From: an uncultured Oribacterium sp.
GTDB taxonomy: Bacteria; Bacillota; Clostridia; Lachnospirales; Lachnospiraceae
Length of the DNA stretch: 46,404 nucleotides
Reading direction: 5' to 3'
NCBI GenBank assembly: GCA_937927445.1
Contig: CALAOB010000143.1
Span: 1-46,404, forward strand
Shown: positions 17,085 to 25,666 of the stretch, piece after piece
Layout: each line of letters starts with the position of its first letter
How positions within the stretch are numbered: the stretch's first letter is position 1
Program-made: the position numbers and the translations under genes
The notes under the pieces: model-generated
Database searches by the model: none
Told to the model about the DNA's origin: nothing
Seen by the model: the letters and a program-made list of their open reading frames with translations, nothing else

Positions 17085-18374
17085 TTATCGTTCGATCTCG
17101 TGAATGAAAATACCGGAGCGAAGCTTCGGCTCAAACCAGGTGGACTTCGGCGGCATCAGAAGATGATGATCCGCGACATCCAGAAGCTCCGTGATCCCCG
17201 TCGGATGCATCGCAAAGGCGACCGCCGGGCCGAGCTCCTCGAGGCTGCCATCCATCGCATGCGCATAGGTATGCTGACTCACGCGCTTCTCCAGTTCCCC
17301 AAGTCCCCGAATCCCACCGACGAACTCGATGCGCTTATCGGTACGCGGATCCCCGATGCCCAGCAGCGGGCCGAGAATCGTATCCTGCAGAAGCGATACA
17401 TCCAGTGCCTTGACCGGATCGATAGAACGCGCCGACAGCAGCTCTGACCGTGCGCGAAGCAGGAACCACTCTCCGCCGAGGTACATGCAGATCTCACCCT
17501 TCACCTTCGGAGAAATCGGCTGTGTCAGATGGAACACCTGAAAATCCTCCTCGATGGAAAACATGAAGTCCTCCGGATCCATCCCATGAAGATCCTTAAC
17601 GACACGGTTGTAGTCCATGATTTTCAGCTCCTTATCCGGGAACAGCACCGACAGAAAGTAGTTGAACTCCTCCGTGCCATCATAGTCCGGATGCGCCTCC
17701 CGACGCCGGAGACCGACCTTGACCGCGCTCACCGCGCGATGATGGCCATCCGCGATGTAGGTCGCCGGCACCTTCCCGAAAAGTGCCTCCAGCGTCGCCA
17801 CCCGCTCGCTGTCCGCGATTCTCCATACCCGATGACCGACGCCGTCGTCCGTCACGAAATCATATAGCGTCGTCTCCTTCTTTACCTCCTCCACGATCGC
17901 CTGGATCCCAGCATGTGCACGATAGGCGAGGAAGATCGGTCCCGTCTGCGCCGAGCAGATATCCACATGACGGATACGATCCTGCTCCTTCTCCTCCACC
18001 GTGTTCTCATGCTTCTTACAGATGCCGTTCAGGTAATCATCGATCGAACTGAGCGCGACGATGCCGGTCTGCGCCCGTCCCTCCATCGTCAGCTCATAGA
18101 TGTAGTAGCATGCGCCCGTTTCACGCACGAAGGTCCCGTCTGCGATCTCTGCCTGCAGCATATCCGAAGCCTTCCGGTACACCTCCGGTGCATACATATC
18201 CTGCGTCTCCGGGAACTGGGTTTCCGGTCGGTCAATGTTTAAGAAGGAAAGCGGATGACCGGCCACCGCTTCACGTGCCTCCGCACGGGAATATACATCA
18301 TATGGAAGTGCTGCCACCTCCCGAACGCACGCGGCGTCCGGACGGATCGCTCTGAAAGGTTTTACGGTTGCCAT
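17085..18374 (-). CDS. DUF1015 family protein in the serine operon
   Basis: 429 residues, cytoplasmic. DUF1015 hallmarks: PFRAIRPD at the N-terminus, AALPYDVYS, FLNIDRPET, KKHENTVEEKEQDRIRHVDICSAQTGPIF and YIADGHHRAVSA. The histidine-rich ADGHHR block suggests a ParB/Srx-like nucleotide-binding site. DUF1015 genes recur beside serC and serA in clostridia; I recall a link to an unusual ATP-dependent serine kinase family but cannot confirm it here. AAGGAGG lies before ATG 18374; the 19-residue extension in frame is rejected. Third gene of serC-serA-DUF1015. Confidence 0.82.
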   Translation of the reverse strand: MATVKPFRAIRPDAACVREVAALPYDVYSRAEAREAVAGHPLSFLNIDRPETQFPETQDMYAPEVYRKASDMLQAEIADGTFVRETGACYYIYELTMEGRAQTGIVALSSIDDYLNGICKKHENTVEEKEQDRIRHVDICSAQTGPIFLAYRAHAGIQAIVEEVKKETTLYDFVTDDGVGHRVWRIADSERVATLEALFGKVPATYIADGHHRAVSAVKVGLRRREAHPDYDGTEEFNYFLSVLFPDKELKIMDYNRVVKDLHGMDPEDFMFSIEEDFQVFHLTQPISPKVKGEICMYLGGEWFLLRARSELLSARSIDPVKALDVSLLQDTILGPLLGIGDPRTDKRIEFVGGIRGLGELEKRVSQHTYAHAMDGSLEELGPAVAFAMHPTGITELLDVADHHLLMPPKSTWFEPKLRSGIFIHEIER

Positions 18375-18452
18375 AAGCTCCTCCTTCTGTTTCTTTACTT
18401 TAATATATCTGTCTGTCCCACCGGCATTCACCGATCAAACACCGGATGGAGC

Positions 18453-19622
18453 TTACTTCACCTTCCGCACACGGAGGATGCCGTCGATGAGACCGAGATT
18501 GTGGAAGCCTTCGTCGGTCAGGTGCTGGTTGATATCCATCAGCGTATACGCGTAATCGCCGCGGGACTTGTTCTGGAGACCGTCGATGTTGATGTTCACA
18601 TCACCGAGGGCCTTCGTGATCTGTCCGAGCATGTTCGGGATGTTCCGATGCAGGATGGCGATACGTCCGCCGCTGCTGCAAACACCCATATCGGTATCCG
18701 GGAAGTTCACGGAGTGATGGATGTTACCGTTGTCGAGGTAATCCTGTACCTCCTCGACCGCCATCACCGCACAGTTGTCCTCGGCCTCCTCGGTGGACGC
18801 ACCGAGATGCGGCAGGACGATGGCCCCCGGCATCTCCGCCGACTTTGGATTCGGGAAGTCGGTTACATAGGCCTTTACCTTGCCCTTGGTCAATGCTTCT
18901 GCCATGTCCTCGTCATTCACCAGCACATCGCGGGCGAAATTCAGGATACGGACGCCGTCCTTCATGCGGGCGATGGCATCCTGGTTGATCATGCCCTTCG
19001 TGCTGTCCACGGCTGGTACATGAATCGTGATATAGTCGCACTTATCGTAGATTTCATCGAGGATCGCTGCATGATGCACCTTCTGGGAGAGATCCCAGGC
19101 GGACTTCACGGAAAGGTACGGATCATAGCCATAAACCTCCATACCGAGGTCGACGGCGGCATTTGCGACGAGCACGCCGATCGCACCGAGGCCGATGACA
19201 CCGAGGGTCTTGCCCTTGATCTCACAGCCCGCGAAGTTCTTCTTCGCCTTCTCGGCATCCTTCTGGATGGTCGGGACATCCGCATGCGCCCGGATCCACT
19301 GATTACCGCCGATGATGTCACGGCTCGCCAGCATCAGACCAGCGATCACCAGCTCCTTCACGGCATTTGCATTGGCACCCGGGGTGTTGAAGACGACGAT
19401 GCCCTGCTCGGCGCAGCGGTCGAGCGGAATGTTGTTGACGCCGGCACCGGCACGTCCGATGGCACGGAGCGTCGACGGGAAGTCCATCGCCTTCATATCG
19501 GCGGAGCGCACCAGCACGCCGGCGGCGTGGTCGATCTCGTCCACGAGGGTATAGCCCTTCCGGAAACGTCCAGTTCCGACACGGCTGATATTGTTTAAGC
19601 AGTAAATTTCACGATCCTTCAT
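18453..19622 (-). CDS. serA: D-3-phosphoglycerate dehydrogenase
   Basis: First step of serine synthesis: oxidises 3-phosphoglycerate with NAD to 3-phosphohydroxypyruvate. 389 residues, the short form with one C-terminal ACT domain. Rossmann motif GLGAIG near 143-148; catalytic arginine in NFARDVLVN, the glutamate that follows and the histidine in VLPHLGAST. From about residue 315, RIAILHRNIPNMLGQITKALGD is the ACT domain that usually gives serine feedback. The lysine-rich end RVRKVK is intact. It starts 12 nt after serC with AGAGGA, so the two are co-translated. Confidence 0.95.
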   Translation of the reverse strand: MKDREIYCLNNISRVGTGRFRKGYTLVDEIDHAAGVLVRSADMKAMDFPSTLRAIGRAGAGVNNIPLDRCAEQGIVVFNTPGANANAVKELVIAGLMLASRDIIGGNQWIRAHADVPTIQKDAEKAKKNFAGCEIKGKTLGVIGLGAIGVLVANAAVDLGMEVYGYDPYLSVKSAWDLSQKVHHAAILDEIYDKCDYITIHVPAVDSTKGMINQDAIARMKDGVRILNFARDVLVNDEDMAEALTKGKVKAYVTDFPNPKSAEMPGAIVLPHLGASTEEAEDNCAVMAVEEVQDYLDNGNIHHSVNFPDTDMGVCSSGGRIAILHRNIPNMLGQITKALGDVNINIDGLQNKSRGDYAYTLMDINQHLTDEGFHNLGLIDGILRVRKVK

Positions 19623-19634
19623 GATATTATCCTC

Positions 19635-20717
19635 TTATCTGTTATTCTTCTCGAATGCGTCCATGAACTCGACGAGCTTTACGACGCCCTCCTGCGGCAT
19701 CGCGTTATAGAGCGATGCGCGCATACCGCCGACGGTACGGTGACCCTTCAGGTTCTTGAAGCCGGCGGCGGATGCCTCTGCGATGAACTTTGCATCGAGG
19801 TCTGCATCACCGGTGACGAACGGGATGTTCATGAGGGAACGATCCTTCGGCGCGACGGTACCGCGGAACATCGCGGACTGATCGAGATAATCATACAGGA
19901 TCTTCGCCTTCTGCTCGTTCCGCTCCTTCATCACGCTGAGACCGCCCATCTCCTTCAGCCACTTGAACACGAGACCGCAGATATAGATGTTGTAGCATGG
20001 CGGCGTGTTGTAGAGGGACTTCGCATCGGCATGGGTCTTGTAACGGAGCATGGTCGGGGTGCCCGGAAGCACGTCCTCACGGATGAGGTCGTCACGGATC
20101 ACGACGATGGTCACGCCGGCCGGACCGACATTCTTCTGCACGCCGCCCCAGAGGACGCCATACTTCGAAACATCCATCGGCTCGCTCAGGAACATGGAGG
20201 AGACATCGGATACGAGGTCCTTGCCCTTCGTGTTCGGGAGCTCACGGATCGTGGTTCCGTAGATCGTGTTGTTCTGGCAGATGTATACATAATCTGCGTC
20301 GTCATCGATGTCGAGGTTCTGAAGATCCGGGATGTAGCTGAAGGTCTTGTCGGCCGAGCTGGCAACGACATTCACCTTTCCGTACATCTCCGCTTCCTTC
20401 GCGGCCTTCTTCGCCCACTGACCCGTCACGATGTAATCGGCCACACCATGGCGCATCAGGTTCATCGGCACCATCGCAAACTGGGTGTTTCCTCCGCCCT
20501 GCAGGAACAGTACCTTATAATTATCCGGTACATCCAGCAGCTCTCTGAAATCTGCCTCGGCGGTATCGATGATCGCCTGAAAGTCCTTCGAGCGATGAGA
20601 CATCTCCATCACGGACATCCCGCATCCATGATAATCCAGCATCTCCGCTGCTGCTGTCCGAAGAACCTCCTCCGGTAAAACTGCTGGTCCCGCACTGAAA
20701 TTATAGACTCTGCTCAT
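19635..20717 (-). CDS. serC: phosphoserine aminotransferase
   Basis: Second step of serine synthesis: transfers the amino group of glutamate to 3-phosphohydroxypyruvate; it also serves pyridoxal phosphate synthesis in some bacteria. 360 residues, family-typical. The N-terminus VYNFSAGPAVLPEEVL, FLQGGGNTQF, WGGVQKNVGPAG with the PLP lysine (K195), and HRTVGGMRASLYNA near the C-terminus are all intact. AAAGGAG precedes the ATG. First gene of serC-serA-DUF1015; no T-box or long leader lies upstream. Confidence 0.97.
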   Translation of the reverse strand: MSRVYNFSAGPAVLPEEVLRTAAAEMLDYHGCGMSVMEMSHRSKDFQAIIDTAEADFRELLDVPDNYKVLFLQGGGNTQFAMVPMNLMRHGVADYIVTGQWAKKAAKEAEMYGKVNVVASSADKTFSYIPDLQNLDIDDDADYVYICQNNTIYGTTIRELPNTKGKDLVSDVSSMFLSEPMDVSKYGVLWGGVQKNVGPAGVTIVVIRDDLIREDVLPGTPTMLRYKTHADAKSLYNTPPCYNIYICGLVFKWLKEMGGLSVMKERNEQKAKILYDYLDQSAMFRGTVAPKDRSLMNIPFVTGDADLDAKFIAEASAAGFKNLKGHRTVGGMRASLYNAMPQEGVVKLVEFMDAFEKNNR

Positions 20718-20851
20718 CGCTATCTCCTTTGAATCGTGTATTTGAATGTTTCCCTTGATTAGGCATATGATAGCACCGACCGACTTTATGCAGTATATAA
20801 ATAATTTTTATGTATCATCTTTTGTACAATCGGGAGGGATTTCGGGACACG
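20718..20851 (-). promoter_or_regulatory. leader and promoter region of serC
   Basis: 134 nt between serC and the tRNA terminator. It is AT-rich, with candidate -10 hexamers (TATACT in TTTATATACTGC) but no unambiguous -35. I see no T-box, riboswitch or leader peptide. Confidence 0.4.
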
Positions 20852-20878
20852 AAAAAGCCCGGTGCAGATGCACCGGGC
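20852..20878 (-). terminator. terminator of the tRNA-Arg gene
   Basis: GCCCGGTGCA/TGCACCGGGC (20857-20878) with TTTTT on the minus strand, 6 nt beyond the 3' end of the tRNA. Confidence 0.9.
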
Positions 20879-20884
20879 GAAAGA

Positions 20885-20957
20885 TGTTCCTACGCGGACT
20901 CGAACCGCGACCACCGGCGTCGGAGGCCGGTACTCTATCCAGTTAAGCTATAAGAAC
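20885..20957 (-). tRNA. tRNA-Arg, anticodon CCG
   Basis: 73 nt, CCA not encoded. The acceptor stem GTTCTTA/TAGGAAC has one G-T pair. The D-arm has AACTGGATA in its loop, the anticodon stem CCGGC/GCCGG encloses CTCCGAC (anticodon CCG, reads CGG), and the T-arm CGCGG-TTCGAGT-CCGCG is canonical. The D-stem GCTT/GAGT contains two G-T pairs. It stands alone with its own promoter and terminator. Confidence 0.95.
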
Positions 20958-20981
20958 CCATTCGGTTTTACGAACTTGTAT

Positions 20982-21010
20982 ATTATAAGGCATTGGCCCG
21001 AAAAATACAA
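20982..21010 (-). promoter_or_regulatory. promoter of tRNA-Arg
   Basis: Minus-strand TTGTAT (21005-21010), a 17-nt spacer and TATAAT (20982-20987), 24 nt before the mature tRNA 5' end. Confidence 0.75.
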
Positions 21011-21049
21011 GGGAAGAATGCGGAGGCGAGATTTTGAAAATTATTTTTG

Positions 21050-21081
21050 TTGAAACAAATTTCCGATAATGCTATTATAAT
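21050..21081 (+). promoter_or_regulatory. promoter of the RpiR-type gene
   Basis: TTGAAA (21050-21055), a 17-nt spacer and TATTAT (21073-21078) overlapping TATAAT (21076-21081). Same geometry as the DUF4364 promoter at 8238. Confidence 0.7.
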
Positions 21082-21142
21082 GCCGTATGTACTACTGTGA
21101 TTTATGTTTCGGTGGACTACTGCTTGAGAGGAGAAAACGAGT

Positions 21143-22000
21143 ATGCAGGACGATTACATTACCAAAATACGCTCCGCCTATAATCAGTTTACGAAGGCGG
21201 AGAAAAAAGTAGCGGATTACATTCTGGAAAACCCGAAGAAGGTACTTTTCATGTCGATTTCCGACCTGGCCGGTGCCTGTGATGTCGGCGACACCTCCGT
21301 CTTCCGTTTCTGTAAGACGATGAATGTGAAGGGCTATCAGGAGTTTAAGATGATGCTCTCGCTCAGTATGCGCGCGAGTGAGTCTCCGCTGACGGATACC
21401 GAGGATACGACCATCACCCTCGAGGATAATATTTCCGAGCTGGCAAAGAAGGTGCTGTCGGAGAATGTTTCCGCGATTCAGGAAACCTATTCCCTCATCG
21501 ATGTGAAGCAGATGACAGCCGCGATGGATGCCCTCAGCAGCGCGAAGCGCATCGTCTTCTTCGGTGTCGGCACCTCGATGCTGACCGCGATGAAGGCCAT
21601 GAACAAGTTCCTTCGCATCGAGCCGAAGGTCATCTGTAACATGGATGCGAATATGCAGCTGATCACCGCGTCGACCCTGACGGATCAGGACGTCGCCCTC
21701 ATCTTCTCCTATTCCGGTTCGACGAAGGATACGGTCGAGATCGCCCGTTCCGCGAAGGCCGCCGGTGCGAAGACGATCGTGATCACCCGCTTTACGAAAT
21801 CCCCGCTCACCGAGTTTGCGGACATCATCCTGCTCTGCGGTGCCAATGAAGGCACCCTCCAGAACGGCTCCACCTCGGCAGAGATCTCGCAGCTTTTCCT
21901 CGTGGATGTGATGTACAGCGAGTACTTCCGCCGCCACTATAAGCGCTGCAAGCCGAACTGGGACAAGACGGCGCACTCCATCGCCGATAAAAATTACTGA
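21143..22000 (+). CDS. MurR/RpiR family transcriptional regulator
   Basis: 285 residues. Residues 1-75 are the RpiR-type HTH (FTKAEKKVADYILENPKKV, ISDLAGACDVGDTSVFRFCKTMNVKGYQEFK). Residues 125-260 form a SIS sugar-isomerase domain that binds a phosphosugar (RIVFFGVGTSMLTAMKA, ALIFSYSGSTKDTVEIARSAKAAGAKTIVIT). Such proteins sense sugar phosphates, often amino sugars. No sugar gene lies beside it, so the target is unknown; it sits alone between tRNA-Arg and uvrB. AGAGGAG precedes the ATG. Confidence 0.9.
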   Translation: MQDDYITKIRSAYNQFTKAEKKVADYILENPKKVLFMSISDLAGACDVGDTSVFRFCKTMNVKGYQEFKMMLSLSMRASESPLTDTEDTTITLEDNISELAKKVLSENVSAIQETYSLIDVKQMTAAMDALSSAKRIVFFGVGTSMLTAMKAMNKFLRIEPKVICNMDANMQLITASTLTDQDVALIFSYSGSTKDTVEIARSAKAAGAKTIVITRFTKSPLTEFADIILLCGANEGTLQNGSTSAEISQLFLVDVMYSEYFRRHYKRCKPNWDKTAHSIADKNY

Positions 22001-22012
22001 TGTTTAACCGCC

Positions 22013-22045
22013 GAAGGGCAGCCTCACGAGGCTGCCCTTCTTTTT
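22013..22045 (+). terminator. terminator of the RpiR-type gene
   Basis: The perfect inverted repeat GAAGGGCAGCC/GGCTGCCCTTC (22013-22040) followed by TTTTT. It lies between convergent genes and can also end uvrB transcripts, though there is no T-run on that side. Confidence 0.9.
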
Positions 22046-22049
22046 CGGT

Positions 22050-24044
22050 TCACTCCTCACCTTTTGACTTCTTCTGGATTTCTTCGATCTTATCACGGTA
22101 TTTCATTGCGTCTTCGAAGTTCAGCTCGGCGGCAGCGGCACGCATCTTCTTCGACAGCTCGCGAATCAGCTTCTCGATTTCCTGATGCGTCATCGACTCC
22201 ACGTCCTTCTGAATGCCATGCGGATCATCCACATCGACGGCCTTTCCGATCGCGATCAGATCGGCGACCGCCTTATGGATCGTGGTCGGTGTGATACCGT
22301 GCTCTTCATTATACGCCATCTGTATCTTCCGGCGTCGCTCGGTCTCATCGATCGTATGGCGCATGGAATCCGTGATGGTGTCCGCGTACATGATGACATG
22401 ACCGTCGGCATTACGCGCAGCACGGCCGACCGTCTGGATGAGGGAGGTCTCCGAGCGGAGGAAGCCCTCCTTATCCGCGTCGAGGATGGCGACGAGCGCG
22501 ACCTCCGGGATATCGAGGCCCTCACGGAGCAGGTTGATGCCGACCAGGACATCGAACTTATCGAGACGCATGTCACGGATGATGGACGCGCGCTCCAGGG
22601 TGTCGATGTCCGAGTGCAGGTAGCGTACGCGGATATCGGCGTCCTTCAGATACTTCGTCAGGTCCTCCGCCATGCGCTTCGTCAGGGTCGTGACGAGAAT
22701 CTTATGCTTCCCCTCGATCTCACGATGAATCTGGGCGATCAGATCATCGATCTGTCCCTTCGTCGGACGCACCTCGATCTCCGGATCCAGCAGCCCGGTC
22801 GGACGGATGATCTGATCCGCCCGGAGAAGCTCGTGCTCCGCCTCATACTCGCCCGGCGTCGCCGATACGAAGAGCATCTGGTCGATCTTCTGCTCGAACT
22901 CCGTGAAATTCAGCGGACGGTTATCGAGGGCCGATGGCAGACGGAAGCCGAAGTCCACGAGGGTCTCCTTACGGGAGAGGTTTCCATTATACATGCCACG
23001 CACCTGCGGCAGAGTCACATGTGACTCATCCACGATGACGAGATAATCATCCGGGAAATAGTCCATGAGGGTATAGGGCGGATCCCCCGGCTTTCCGAAG
23101 CTTAAGTGCCGGGTGTAGTTCTCGATACCGGAGCAGAATCCCGTCTCCTTCAGCATCTCGACATCATAGTTCGTCCGCTCCGCGATGCGCTGTGCCTCGA
23201 TCAGCTTATCATTATCCTTAAAGTAACGAACCTGCGCCTCCATCTCCTGCAGGATGTTCTCACACGCACGGTTCAGCTTCTCCTGTGGGATGACATACGG
23301 GCTCGCCGGATAGATGACGATGTGGTCCATGACCGCCGTCGCCTTCGCGGTGAGTGCATTGATCCTCGTGATCCGATCGACCTCATCACCGAAAAACTCG
23401 ACGCGGTACGCCTCCTCGCCCTCCGAAGCCGGGAACACGTCCACGACATCGCCCATCACGCGGAAGGTGCCACGCTTGAAGTCGATGTCGTTCCGGTTAT
23501 ACTGGATATCGATCAGCTGACGGATGAAGTGATCCCGGTCCTTCCGGGCACCGTTCCAGACGGAGATCGCCATGTTCGCATACTCCTTCGGCTCACCGAG
23601 ACCGTAGATGCAGGAAACCGAGGAGACGACGATGACATCATCGCGCTCGTTCAGGGAAGCCATCGCCGAGCAGCGCAGCTTGTCGATCTCGTCGTTGATA
23701 TCCGAATCCTTCTCGATGTAGGTATCCGTCGACGGGAGATACGCCTCCGGCTGATAATAATCATAGTAGGAGACGAAATACTCGACCGCGTTTTCCGGGA
23801 AGAACTCCTTCATCTCGGAATAAAGCTGTGCCGCCAGGGTCTTGTTATGCGAGATGATCAGTGTCGGCTTCTGCAGCTGCTGGATGATATTTGCCATCGT
23901 AAAGGTCTTGCCGGAGCCGGTGACACCGAGCAGGGTCTCGAACTGGTTTCCCTGCTTGAAGCCGAGCGTCAGCTTTTCGATGGCCTGCGGCTGATCACCG
24001 GTCGGTGCATAGTCAGAATGAAGCTTGAATTCGTTGTGTTCCAT
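22050..24044 (-). CDS. uvrB: excinuclease ABC subunit B
   Basis: Damage-verifying helicase-like subunit of UvrABC nucleotide excision repair, acting with UvrA then UvrC. 664 residues. Walker A GVTGSGKT is at 40-47, followed by the beta-hairpin that inserts at damage (YYDYYQPEAYLP, about 92-103), VDESHVTLPQVRGMY, helicase motifs (FVSATPGEYE, LREGLDIPEV, QTVGRAARN) and the C-terminal UVR domain. The start at 24044 follows GGAGGGCGCT; an 11-residue in-frame extension lies in the leader and is rejected. Neither uvrA nor uvrC is nearby. Confidence 0.97.
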   Translation of the reverse strand: MEHNEFKLHSDYAPTGDQPQAIEKLTLGFKQGNQFETLLGVTGSGKTFTMANIIQQLQKPTLIISHNKTLAAQLYSEMKEFFPENAVEYFVSYYDYYQPEAYLPSTDTYIEKDSDINDEIDKLRCSAMASLNERDDVIVVSSVSCIYGLGEPKEYANMAISVWNGARKDRDHFIRQLIDIQYNRNDIDFKRGTFRVMGDVVDVFPASEGEEAYRVEFFGDEVDRITRINALTAKATAVMDHIVIYPASPYVIPQEKLNRACENILQEMEAQVRYFKDNDKLIEAQRIAERTNYDVEMLKETGFCSGIENYTRHLSFGKPGDPPYTLMDYFPDDYLVIVDESHVTLPQVRGMYNGNLSRKETLVDFGFRLPSALDNRPLNFTEFEQKIDQMLFVSATPGEYEAEHELLRADQIIRPTGLLDPEIEVRPTKGQIDDLIAQIHREIEGKHKILVTTLTKRMAEDLTKYLKDADIRVRYLHSDIDTLERASIIRDMRLDKFDVLVGINLLREGLDIPEVALVAILDADKEGFLRSETSLIQTVGRAARNADGHVIMYADTITDSMRHTIDETERRRKIQMAYNEEHGITPTTIHKAVADLIAIGKAVDVDDPHGIQKDVESMTHQEIEKLIRELSKKMRAAAAELNFEDAMKYRDKIEEIQKKSKGEE

Positions 24045-24068
24045 AGCGCCCTCCAAATCGTTTCTCCA

Positions 24069-24091
24069 GTATATCACAGAAGCTCTGCATT
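24069..24091 (-). promoter_or_regulatory. probable promoter of uvrB (extended -10)
   Basis: The minus strand carries TGATATACT, an extended -10, about 25 nt before the start codon. The upstream region TGTTCA gives only a weak -35 at 17 nt. No clear LexA (GAAC-N4-GTTC) box is visible. Confidence 0.45.
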
Positions 24092-24127
24092 GAACACTTG
24101 TTTGGCGTGCTTTACGTAATTTCTGTT

Positions 24128-24376
24128 ATGGGTAGCAGCAGAGGCTGAAGGGGCGGCAGCAGAAGCACAGTACTCCGAGCTCGGAAGAATCTAAGTCGGG
24201 AACCCCAAGCGGCACTAGGCCCTCTGCAATCACTGAGTTTTCTTGATGAAAACTCAGCGTTGCAGAGGGTGCTAAGGAAAAATTACTCCAAGTGCCGCTA
24301 AGGGGACCCGACTTGATTCTTCACGAGCTCTACGTATGGCTTCTGCTGCCGCCCCTCCAGCCTCTGCTGCGCTCAT
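24128..24376. repeat. nested-palindrome element, copy A
   Basis: The 249-bp intergenic element folds back on itself almost completely. Outer arms 24135-24166 / 24339-24370 match at 31 of 32 positions. Inside them is a conserved module (TACTCCGAGCTCGGAAGAAT / GATTCTTCACGAGCTCT). Middle arms 24193-24216 / 24291-24314 pair along most of 24 nt. The core 24219-24283 contains the hairpin 24220-24269 and the unpaired tail GTGCTAAGGAAAAAT. The core is identical over 65 nt to copy C, but the arms are unrelated to those of C. It sits between divergent uvrB and leuB. No open frame fills it and no target-site duplication was found. Confidence 0.85.
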
Positions 24377-24397
24377 ATCTTACATAACTGATCGATA

Positions 24398-24426
24398 TTG
24401 GAACTCAGAAAATAATAATGTAGAGT
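24398..24426 (+). promoter_or_regulatory. candidate promoter of leuB
   Basis: TTGGAA (24398-24403), a 17-nt spacer and TAGAGT (24421-24426). The -10 is poor. A small perfect hairpin GCAGGC/GCCTGC follows at 24447-24462 in the leader. No T-box features are seen. Confidence 0.4.
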
Positions 24427-24506
24427 TATGGGTGTAGAATTCTGATGCAGGCACAGGCCTGCGATTTAAATACAGAGAGCCGCAAGGGATGCGGGGAGGA
24501 ATGTCG

Positions 24507-25601
24507 ATGAATGCAAAGATTGTGACGATACCGGGCGATGGCATCGGTCCGGAGATCGTAGCCGAAGCACAAAAAGTGCTTGAAAAGGTAGCCGAGGTCT
24601 ATGGCCACCAGTTTACATTTGAGAAGGTGCTGATGGGCGGCTGCTCCATCGATGCGTATGGTGAGCCGCTGACGGATGCGACGGTTGCGACCTGCCAGTC
24701 TGCAGACGCCGTACTGATGGGCTCCATCGGCGGCAAGGTGGGCCAGTCCCACTGGTATGAGCTGCCACCGGAGAAGCGTCCGGAGGCCGGGCTTCTGAAG
24801 CTTCGGAAGTCCCTCGGACTCTTCTGTAATCTCCGCCCGGCACATCTCTACCCGGAGCTCCGGAAGGCGTGTCCGCTGCGCGAGTCGATCGCGGAGCAGG
24901 GCTTCGACGTGATGATGGTGCGTGAGCTCACCGGTGGTCTCTACTTCGGTGCACGGAAGACGGAAACCGTCGATGGCGAGGAGGTCGCAACCGATACGCT
25001 CGTGTACCACGACTATGAGATCCGCCGGATTGCGAAGAAGGCCTTCGAGATCGCGGAGAAGCGCCACAGCCATGTGACCTCCGTGGATAAGGCCAATGTT
25101 CTCGATTCGTCCAGACTATGGCGGAAGGTCGTTACGGAAGTGGCGACGGAGCATCCGGATGTACAGCTTGATCATGCGCTCGTGGATTCGACCGCGATGC
25201 AGCTCGTCCGGAATCCGGGTCAGTTCGATGTCGTCGTGACCGAGAACATGTTCGGTGACATCCTCTCCGATGAGATGGCGGAGATCGCCGGCTCCCTCGG
25301 CATGCTGCCATCCGCTTCCCTCCGCGAGGACAGTTTCGGTCTCTATGAGCCGTCCGGCGGATCGGCACCGGACATCGCCGGTCAGAACATCGCAAACCCG
25401 CTCGCAACGATCCTGAGCGCAGCGATGCTGCTCCGCTACTCACTGAATCTCACGAAGGAAGCCGACGCCATCGAGGACGCGGTCGCCGAAGCGCTTCGCA
25501 CCGGCTTCCGCACCGGCGATATCATGGAGAACGGTGTGGAGGGCCTCACCTGCCTGCATACCAACGAGATGGGTGATAAGATCGCCTCGCTCATCAGATA
25601 A
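24507..25601 (+). CDS. leuB: 3-isopropylmalate dehydrogenase
   Basis: Third step of leucine synthesis: NAD-dependent oxidative decarboxylation of 3-isopropylmalate. 364 residues. IVTIPGDGIGPEI at the N-terminus, the substrate arginines in LRKSLGLFCNLRPAHLYP and MMVRELTGGLYFG, the metal-site VVTENMFGDILSDEM and YEPSGGSAPDIAGQN (NAD specificity) are all present. The start at 24507 has GGGGAGGA six bases upstream; in-frame ATGs before it are inside that site. Unusually, leuA, leuC and leuD are not adjacent: leuB stands alone behind palindrome copy A. Confidence 0.95.
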   Translation: MNAKIVTIPGDGIGPEIVAEAQKVLEKVAEVYGHQFTFEKVLMGGCSIDAYGEPLTDATVATCQSADAVLMGSIGGKVGQSHWYELPPEKRPEAGLLKLRKSLGLFCNLRPAHLYPELRKACPLRESIAEQGFDVMMVRELTGGLYFGARKTETVDGEEVATDTLVYHDYEIRRIAKKAFEIAEKRHSHVTSVDKANVLDSSRLWRKVVTEVATEHPDVQLDHALVDSTAMQLVRNPGQFDVVVTENMFGDILSDEMAEIAGSLGMLPSASLREDSFGLYEPSGGSAPDIAGQNIANPLATILSAAMLLRYSLNLTKEADAIEDAVAEALRTGFRTGDIMENGVEGLTCLHTNEMGDKIASLIR

Positions 25602-25622
25602 CGAAGTTTCCGAGCCCGAGTA

Positions 25623-25653
25623 TAAAAAGAGGACTGCCGCCGGCAGTCCTCTT
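25623..25653. terminator. bidirectional terminator between leuB and the zinc-ribbon gene
   Basis: AAGAGGACTGCCG/CCGGCAGTCCTCTT forms a 12-13 bp stem. TTTTTATA follows on the minus strand (strong) and TTCTCG on the plus strand (weak), 22 nt after leuB. Confidence 0.85.
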
Positions 25654-25666
25654 CTCGTATACGTTT

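Noticed and set aside
20718..20851. Riboswitch or T-box controlling serC-serA
   Set aside because: The gap is too short and lacks recognisable stems or conserved T-box sequence.
24069..24100. LexA box upstream of uvrB
   Set aside because: No GAAC-N4-GTTC palindrome is present near the promoter; only a single GTTC is seen.
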